64,000 bases of DNA from Candidatus Bathyarchaeia archaeon (GTDB taxonomy: Archaea > Thermoproteota > Bathyarchaeia > Bathyarchaeales > Bathyarchaeaceae), in contig DATETJ010000009.1 of assembly GCA_035283685.1 (NCBI GenBank), positions 62,001-126,000 on the forward strand, written 5' to 3'. A model generated the notes under the pieces. That model did not search any database and was not told the DNA's origin. It saw nothing but the letters and a program-made list of their open reading frames with translations. The position numbers and the translations under genes were made by a program. Shown in pieces: positions 59,104 to 64,000 of this stretch (positions are counted from its first letter, which is position 1; every line of letters starts with the position of its first letter).

Positions 59104-60528
59104 CTAACCTTTAACTCTTCTGACTCTTGATCCTTCAGCAGTGTCTTCAACTATGTAGCCCAGTTTCCTGACTTGGTCTCTTATCGCGTCGGCTTGCGTC
59201 CAGTTTTTCCTTCTTCGAGCTTCCTCTCTTTTCTCAACCAGATCTGAGACTTCGCTTGACGCTTTTTCCTCTTTCACTTCTGGGATGATCTGAAAGAATT
59301 CTCCGAGTTTTTGGATCGTTTTCTCTGCTTTTTCGAGGTCTGCTTTTGAGAACTCCCTCTTGTCTATTTGTTTGTTGGTCAGTGTTATTATCTCGAATAA
59401 GCGAGTCAGGGCAAGAGGCGTATTCACGTCGTCTTTCAAGGCTTTGAGAAATTGTCTTTCTAATATGACTATTTGTCGGGAGAACTTAGCTTCGCCTGTT
59501 TTTGCCTTTTCAATGTTTCCTTCTATTCTCTGCAATGTCGAGATGATTCTGTCAACTTTAGCCTTGGCTACATCCAAGTCTTTCTCGTTGTAGTCCAGGG
59601 GTTTCCTATAATGAGTCGATGCTATCCACATCCTCAAGGTTTCAGCCGTGTGCTTGGTAAGAGCATCCATAACTGTGACCATATTGCCCATAGATCTGCC
59701 CATCCTCTGCCCATTGATAGTTAACAAACCCGCATGCACCCAGTATTTCACGTAAGGCTTGATTCCAGTTGTAGCCTCAGCCTGAGCAATCTCGGCTTCG
59801 TGGTGTGGAAAGGCCAGCTCTATAGCGCCGCCGTGTATATCGTACTGAGGACCAAAGTACTTCATGGCTATGGCTGTGTCTTCGATATGCCATCCAGGGT
59901 AGCCTTGAGACCATGGTGAAGGCCATTTCATTATATGTTCTGGTGGAGCCTTTATCCACAGTGCGAAGTCAGCGGGGCTTTGTTTCTCTTCTCTAACATC
60001 AACTCGGGCGCCAGGGATGAGTTCTTCTGTTTTTCTCCTAGACAGTTTTCCGTAGTCTTCGAATTTTGAGACATCGTAGTAGACCGAGCCATCGACGACG
60101 TAGGCGTAGCCATTTCTCAAGATTGTTTTGACTTGTTCTATGATCTCTTCAGTGTGTTCAGTGGCGCGTGGCATAAGGTCTGGCCTCTGGATTCTCAGCT
60201 TCTCAAACATCTCCAATTCGTGTTTGTAGTAGAAGTCTGCGATCTGGAGCGGGTGCTTCTTTTCTTCTCGGGCTTTCTTGATCATTCTGTCTTCACCCGA
60301 GTCGAGTAGGTGACCTATGTCGGTTACGTTCTGCAGATAGGTGACTTTGTAACCCGCGTATCTAAGGAGTCTGGCAAGCGTGTCATAGAATGAGTAGGTT
60401 CGAGCGTGACCCAGGTGCAAATAGTCGTAGACAGTTAAGCCACAGACAAACATTTTCACTTCTTTGTCTTTCAAAGGTTTGAAGATCTCGCGCTTTCGGG
60501 TCAACGTATTATAGAGCCTGATCGACAA
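59104..60528 (-). CDS. cysS: Cysteinyl-tRNA synthetase
   Basis: Class I synthetase of 474 residues. Zinc Cys in MFVCGLTVYDYLHLGHA (Cys29, HIGH-type HLGH at 38-41), GWHIEDTAIAMKYFGPQYDI with IELAFPHHEAEIAQ (zinc His and Glu), and a KMSKS-like RMGRSMGN near residue 272. One of the usual four zinc ligands (Cys in WHIEC) is Asp here. The C-terminal helical domain is complete. TTG start after a promoter gap of 200 bases. Presence of cysS means Cys-tRNA is made directly. Confidence 0.94.
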   Translation of the reverse strand: MSIRLYNTLTRKREIFKPLKDKEVKMFVCGLTVYDYLHLGHARTYSFYDTLARLLRYAGYKVTYLQNVTDIGHLLDSGEDRMIKKAREEKKHPLQIADFYYKHELEMFEKLRIQRPDLMPRATEHTEEIIEQVKTILRNGYAYVVDGSVYYDVSKFEDYGKLSRRKTEELIPGARVDVREEKQSPADFALWIKAPPEHIMKWPSPWSQGYPGWHIEDTAIAMKYFGPQYDIHGGAIELAFPHHEAEIAQAEATTGIKPYVKYWVHAGLLTINGQRMGRSMGNMVTVMDALTKHTAETLRMWIASTHYRKPLDYNEKDLDVAKAKVDRIISTLQRIEGNIEKAKTGEAKFSRQIVILERQFLKALKDDVNTPLALTRLFEIITLTNKQIDKREFSKADLEKAEKTIQKLGEFFQIIPEVKEEKASSEVSDLVEKREEARRRKNWTQADAIRDQVRKLGYIVEDTAEGSRVRRVKG

Positions 60529-60729
60529 CTACAGCATCAGCTCCTCATGATTGTATGTTGTCTTCGCTAAAAAGCTCACTGCAAGATCGTCAGCAATTGT
60601 CGAGGCAAAGACTAACCCTCTTAATCGAGCCCGGCACCGTCCGATCGTAGGACAATGAGCTATGTGCTTATAAGGATTTCAAGACAAGTCAAACCTGAAA
60701 AAATACGGTTCTGGTAGGGTGGGAGATAG

Positions 60730-61518
60730 ATGGATCTAGGGCTCAAAGGACGAGCCGCAATCGTAACTGGGTCAAGCCAGGGATTGGGAAAGCAATTGCC
60801 CTCGGCTTGTCACAAGAAGGCGCGAAAGTTGTAATCTGCGCCAGAAACCAGAATGCACTCAAAAGGGCTGCAAAGGAAATTGAGGCTCAAGCGGGAAATG
60901 AGATCTTGCCAGTTAAAGCCGATCTAATGAAGCCAGAGGAAATCAAGGTACTGGTTAACAACGCTGCCAAACACTTCAACAAAATTGACATCCTCATAAA
61001 CAACACTGGAGGACCGCCCCGACAACCTTCGTGGAGTCTTCAGATCAGCAGTGGCAAGACATCTCCAACTCGCTATTCATAAGTGTAGTCCAAGCGTGCC
61101 GAGCGGTCATTCCACATAGGCAGAAAGCAAATTGGGGAAGAATAATAAACATGTTCTCATTTGTGGCGAAGCAACCAGCGGAAAGACTAATACTCTCAAT
61201 GCAATTCGAGCCGGCATATTCGGCCTGTCAAAATCATTGGCAAACGAGTTGGCACTCTATGGCATACTGGTCAACGCCGTCTGCCCAGGATGGACATTGA
61301 CAAGACGGGTGGAAGAATTGGCCAAAAACCGCGCGAAGGCGGAAGGCACAACTTCCAAGGAAATTATCAATGGCTGGAAAGACCAGGTTCCGCTGAAACG
61401 TCTGGCTCAGCCGAGCGAAATAGCAGATCTGGTTGTCTTCTCAGCATCCACGCGAGCAAGTTACATAACTGGAACTGCCATCCAAGTGGACGGCGGTGTC
61501 ATGAAGGGTCTTCTCTAG
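60730..61518 (+). pseudogene. Short-chain dehydrogenase broken by three single-base frameshifts
   Basis: The gene starts at ATG 60730 (GRAAIVTGSSQGLGK) and should read on as AIALGLSQEGAKVVICARN, but one base is missing near 60793. The second frame runs through ILINNTGGPP to about 61018, where another base is missing; the third gives TFVESSDQQWQDISNSLF and on to about 61197, where a third is missing; the last reads NAIRAGIFGLSKSLANELAL to QVDGGVMKGLL. Each piece matches the SDR fold including TGSSQGLG and a late FxxASTRASYITGT. The catalytic Ser-Tyr-Lys step is partly blurred. It is a decayed SDR or poor assembly; see findings. Confidence 0.75.
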
Positions 61519-61647
61519 CCACGGGATTTAGGGAGTTTTGGGTCCGGAAGAGCGTCCTTCAGCCGGATGTAAAGAGAAAGGTACTGGCGCGATAACCTTC
61601 TGCTCTCGCAAACCTTCGCAAACCCATTCACTCTTGAGAAACTTCAG

Positions 61648-61974
61648 CTATCTGACTGCCAGTACACTAGTTGCAGGCGTGCTTTGTCTAGCTGAGACAA
61701 GTAAACCGTTGCCAGCAATTCGACCCGGGACGTCTTCAAGCGTGCTTTGAAGCTGATTAAAGGCATGGACAAACCTGTGGCCCTTTTCAGTTGTCATGAA
61801 TCTGCCTCCCTCTCGAGCAAGCAGGCCTTGGGATGAGAGCAATATCTCATAAGTTTCAAACTGTCGAAAGGTGATGTTGGTATTGTACATGACTTGTGTT
61901 TTTAATCTAGCTTGAACACAGAACGACAGTATATGCGCCATGATTTCGATTCGTCCACGGTTCATCATATCCAA
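61648..61974 (-). CDS. Archaeal winged-helix transcription regulator
   Basis: The 108-residue protein has the PadR-like archaeal winged helix (COG3432 type): RGRIEIMAHILSFCVQARLK, then the recognition region ITFRQFETYEILLSSQGLLA and the wing GGRFMTTEKGHRFVHAF. It is probably a homodimeric regulator. It is convergent with the broken SDR gene. Starts at ATG 61974 and 61965 are both possible. Confidence 0.75.
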   Translation of the reverse strand: MDMMNRGRIEIMAHILSFCVQARLKTQVMYNTNITFRQFETYEILLSSQGLLAREGGRFMTTEKGHRFVHAFNQLQSTLEDVPGRIAGNGLLVSARQSTPATSVLAVR

Positions 61975-62301
61975 ATCCTCTCTCCCGACCTCGCGTCTTT
62001 CTGTTTCTTTATGTTATGATGTAAATTTCATATGACGACTAGGTCATGACAGACTCACTTAAACTTTGCGGTGCAATTTTCTGCAAACCCTCTACTCATG
62101 TCAGCTCGCCTTCGTTCAACTGTGCAGGCAAGGTTGCCCGGATTAGTCGCGTGAAAGGCATACTCCTCAGCCTGACACGATATCATCGCAGTTCTTGAAG
62201 CAGTGTGACTGCGCCACACAACGACAAGCGGATACATTTAATGTCCACGAAAGCGGTTGTGGTCCGTTCAAAAGAAACCATGAAAAAGGAATTATCTCAG
62301 C
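61975..62301. other. Intergenic region, 327 bases
   Basis: No gene that I can support. It contains the promoter of the regulator (TTTATGTTATGATGT near 62010) and an ATGAC/GTCAT half-palindrome near 62032. A 60-codon minus frame at 62055 looks like chance. Confidence 0.4.
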
Positions 62302-62703
62302 GTGACGCGAGGTAGAAATCTTCTGAATCAGAATTTTGTGTGCATAATGATTATAGTGCTCATTGGACATAGTTCACACCTGAGCGGAGAAGGTTGCGGG
62401 TTGGCGTTTAGTTTGGGCAAAATGCTTAGGAAAACTGCATCCAGATTCGTGTTCAAGTCGGGGCAATGGCTTGCTGAAGGCGTGTGTCAGATCAAGACAC
62501 TAGTGGGAGTTTTAGGATCCGAAGATGAGACTGTAGAGTCGGCGAAAATTCTTTACCTTCTAAGCATTGTATTTCTAGTCTCGTTGGCTTTCCTTTCACC
62601 TGATAAGATGTCGCAGTTGTTTGCACCTTCTCAACCAGGCTTTGGGATTATTGAGAAAGTGCAGGACACTGCTAAGGTGATTAGAAAACTCATTCAAATC
62701 TGA
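62302..62703 (+). CDS. Doubtful 133-aa protein
   Basis: An open frame with an N-terminal half of low confidence, a helix run (FSLGKMLRKTASRFVFKSGQ) and a hydrophobic helix SAKILYLLSIVFLVSLAFLS that could be a membrane anchor. No good ribosome site; ATG 62347 is another start. The region is sparse and next to a decayed gene, so it may be a remnant. Confidence 0.3.
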   Translation: MTRGRNLLNQNFVCIMIIVLIGHSSHLSGEGCGLAFSLGKMLRKTASRFVFKSGQWLAEGVCQIKTLVGVLGSEDETVESAKILYLLSIVFLVSLAFLSPDKMSQLFAPSQPGFGIIEKVQDTAKVIRKLIQI

Positions 62704-63188
62704 ATGTTCTGACCGTATTTTCTGTGTCGTGCAAATGATGTTAAGGGTAATGTGCGAGGTTGATCTGGCAAACCTGAATGGAAGCACGAATCAGCTTGAG
62801 GCATCTACACACTCTCTTCTGATGTAGATTGTGGCTAATCCTGTGCGATGGGGTCAAATCTCGGTGTCACCATGCACCCTCCTTAGGACTCCTCAATCCA
62901 GAACCAGTTGAGTTCACTCCATTTTCGACAACAAAGAGTTGAAGATAATCATCAACTACTGCTCGACAGGGCTACCTCTTCTCGGTTCACGAAATTGAAG
63001 GCGCCTCAACGTGCAGCCGTGTGGGTTTCAAACATTCTCCATTGCATTGAGTATGCGACGTTGGACCGAAAATCCATATCAGACGACAACAGACTTAATA
63101 TATACGATACACTTCCCATATACGCAAGGAGCATCGAGCAGGGTCTCCTTCCGCAACATAGAGGTTGATTGGAGGTGAACAAAAAGAA
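62704..63188. other. Intergenic region, 485 bases
   Basis: No gene seen. It has TGATGT and CTGA-like short motifs but no ordered C/D sRNA, and an 86-codon plus frame from 62908 that looks random. A TATA-like TTAATATATACG at 63096-63107 is the likely promoter of the surface-protein gene at 63189. Confidence 0.45.
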
Positions 63189-63653
63189 ATGAGCGCAACG
63201 AAGAAGAGTCAGAGAACATTCCTAACAGTGACTTTACTTACTGTGATGGCCGTGACAACGGTTTTCGTGGTCTACGCCGCCGTGCTACTAACGCTGACAG
63301 GTACAACTGTGACCGTCATCCAAGAAGGTGGTTCAGTGGAATACAACCTTGACAACGCAAGCAATAGCTCGTGGGTCGGTAGCCTCCCATCCATAAACAC
63401 CGGCACTGAGTGGTATGCCAGAATCAACATCACAAACGCGGCGGCTCAGGACGTGACAGTCAATTGGACCCTGGAGCAGAACACGGGTTCATGGGTACCG
63501 GTCTCTACACCAGTGAATACAACTATAACGCTGTCAGCAGGTGACAACACGATCTATGCAACTGCAACTGGTGTGTTCACGGGCAACTACAACTGGGGCG
63601 GGCTTACAACAAGCGACGGAAGCTACAGAGTCAAAGCAACGGTCAACGGATAA
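63189..63653 (+). CDS. Small secreted or anchored surface protein, 154 aa
   Basis: A basic N-terminus (SATKKSQRTF) and one hydrophobic helix (about 10-36) form a signal or anchor. The mature part has about 115 residues of beta-strand pattern with Asn-x-Thr/Ser sequons (NASNSS, NITNAA, VNWTLEQ, VNTTITL) and no Cys, like an Ig-type surface domain. GGAGGTGA at 63171-63178 stands 10 bases ahead of the ATG. It heads an operon with the zinc-ribbon membrane gene 12 bases downstream and may form cell-surface layers or appendages. Confidence 0.7.
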   Translation: MSATKKSQRTFLTVTLLTVMAVTTVFVVYAAVLLTLTGTTVTVIQEGGSVEYNLDNASNSSWVGSLPSINTGTEWYARINITNAAAQDVTVNWTLEQNTGSWVPVSTPVNTTITLSAGDNTIYATATGVFTGNYNWGGLTTSDGSYRVKATVNG

Positions 63654-63665
63654 GAGTGATTTTCA

Positions 63666-64000
63666 ATGGCTCTTTCCTTTGACATGTTGACAGGACTGAC
63701 GATATCGATCATACTGGGAATCCTCACAGTCTACGTAATAGTCGTCTACAAAAAAGGCTGGCTCAGAAGAGAATCAAGAGAAGACCAAGCATACTATCTG
63801 TGCCCCAGCCAAAAGTGTAGAAGAGTCTTCAAAAAACCCGTGTGGCTTACCGACCTATCGAAGACACCGCCGGAGTCTTATCAGGCCTGTCCCCATTGCG
63901 GCGTGAGCATCCAGACATTCAATTCCGCTAGCCTTCAAGCGAAGCCCGTACCTGAAGTCTCAGCTAAGCCAGCGTCTTTTCCACGCCAAGGCCAAAGCCA
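63666..64000 (+). CDS. Membrane-anchored zinc-ribbon protein (partial at window end)
   Basis: The frame begins MALSFDMLTGLTISIILGIL with one membrane helix (about 10-28), then a basic stretch and a zinc-binding pair CPSQKCRRVFKKPVWL ... CPHCGVSI. The rest is a proline- and alanine-rich linker cut by the window edge. It follows the surface-protein gene and may be its membrane partner or processing factor. Only the N-terminal 111 residues are visible. Confidence 0.65.
   Translation, partial: MALSFDMLTGLTISIILGILTVYVIVVYKKGWLRRESREDQAYYLCPSQKCRRVFKKPVWLTDLSKTPPESYQACPHCGVSIQTFNSASLQAKPVPEVSAKPASFPRQGQS

Noticed and set aside
62840-62885. tRNA-like end (GGGGTCAAATCTCGG ... CACCA)
   Set aside because: The T-arm does not pair into a 5-bp stem, and no acceptor, D or anticodon arms lie upstream.
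62908-63168. 86-codon plus frame
   Set aside because: No ribosome site, unlikely composition, and it ends inside the control region of the gene at 63189.
1-64000. CRISPR array or rRNA operon
   Set aside because: No regularly spaced identical repeats and no rRNA-like conserved stretches were seen on either strand.

Overview
The window reads as chromosome of a mesophilic or moderately thermophilic archaeon, most likely a TACK-type lineage such as Bathyarchaeia (lineage is inference). Archaeal markers are tRNA-Ile2 agmatinylcytidine synthase (TiaS), Tsr3, an Hjc-type resolvase, an ATP-dependent DNA ligase, a Fap7-type adenylate kinase, F420 biosynthesis (CofE), F420H2 oxidase (FprA), an FrhB-family protein, luciferase-like F420 enzymes and TATA-box promoters. 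Genes are tightly packed in short operons, starts are often TTG or GTG behind GGAGG-type ribosome sites, and many pairs overlap by 4 to 27 bases. I saw no rRNA, tRNA or CRISPR array.

Layout. 1-6987: end of a sugar-nucleotide acyltransferase, small membrane and cupin proteins, tiaS, nnrE/D and tsr3. 6988-12463: a noncoding patch with a 14-bp inverted repeat, then three paralogous archaeal nucleotidyltransferases around a zinc/manganese-type ABC transporter (permease and ATPase, no binding protein). 12504-17091: two luciferase-like oxidoreductases, a cupin, a winged-helix protein, and an ECF substrate subunit divergent from a CitG-family gene with a 20-bp palindrome between them. 17156-25326: a coiled-coil protein, FrhB-like plus alpha-barrel proteins, a PPP phosphatase, a RimK/MptN ligase, fdhD and mobA. 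25474-26997: a dispersed repeat copy, then an AT-rich two-gene island (PD-(D/E)XK nuclease-like gene divergent from a coiled-coil membrane protein) bounded by imperfect direct repeats. 27245-33340: cofE, fprA, hemerythrin, a MIP18-type protein, a membrane protein built from three heme-copper-oxidase-like repeats, an ArsR regulator, small zinc ribbons and DUF2249. This looks like an O2/NO response locus. 33478-41590: an aminotransferase, two nuclease-fold proteins (one Hjc-like), small DNA-binding proteins, a CBS protein and an ATP-NAD kinase family protein. 41856-48917: threonine degradation (tdh-kbl), DNA ligase, a second full repeat copy, and a rubrerythrin with a rubredoxin-reductase-like flavoprotein. 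49019-60528: many housekeeping and unknown genes, a half MFS gene and cysS. 60730-64000: an SDR gene broken by three single-base frameshifts, a regulator, sparse DNA and a cell-surface operon running off the end.

Working together: cofE, the F420 enzymes and the MptN-like ligase point to F420 and pterin C1 chemistry; fdhD and mobA point to Mo/W formate dehydrogenase; fprA, hemerythrin, rubrerythrin and its reductase give an anaerobe's oxygen defence. The strongest candidates for something undescribed are the triple-repeat HCO-like protein in the hemerythrin/DUF59/DUF2249 locus, the repeat-bounded nuclease island, the nucleotidyltransferase trio, and the hairpin repeat family at 25.5, 41.7 and 46.9 kb.
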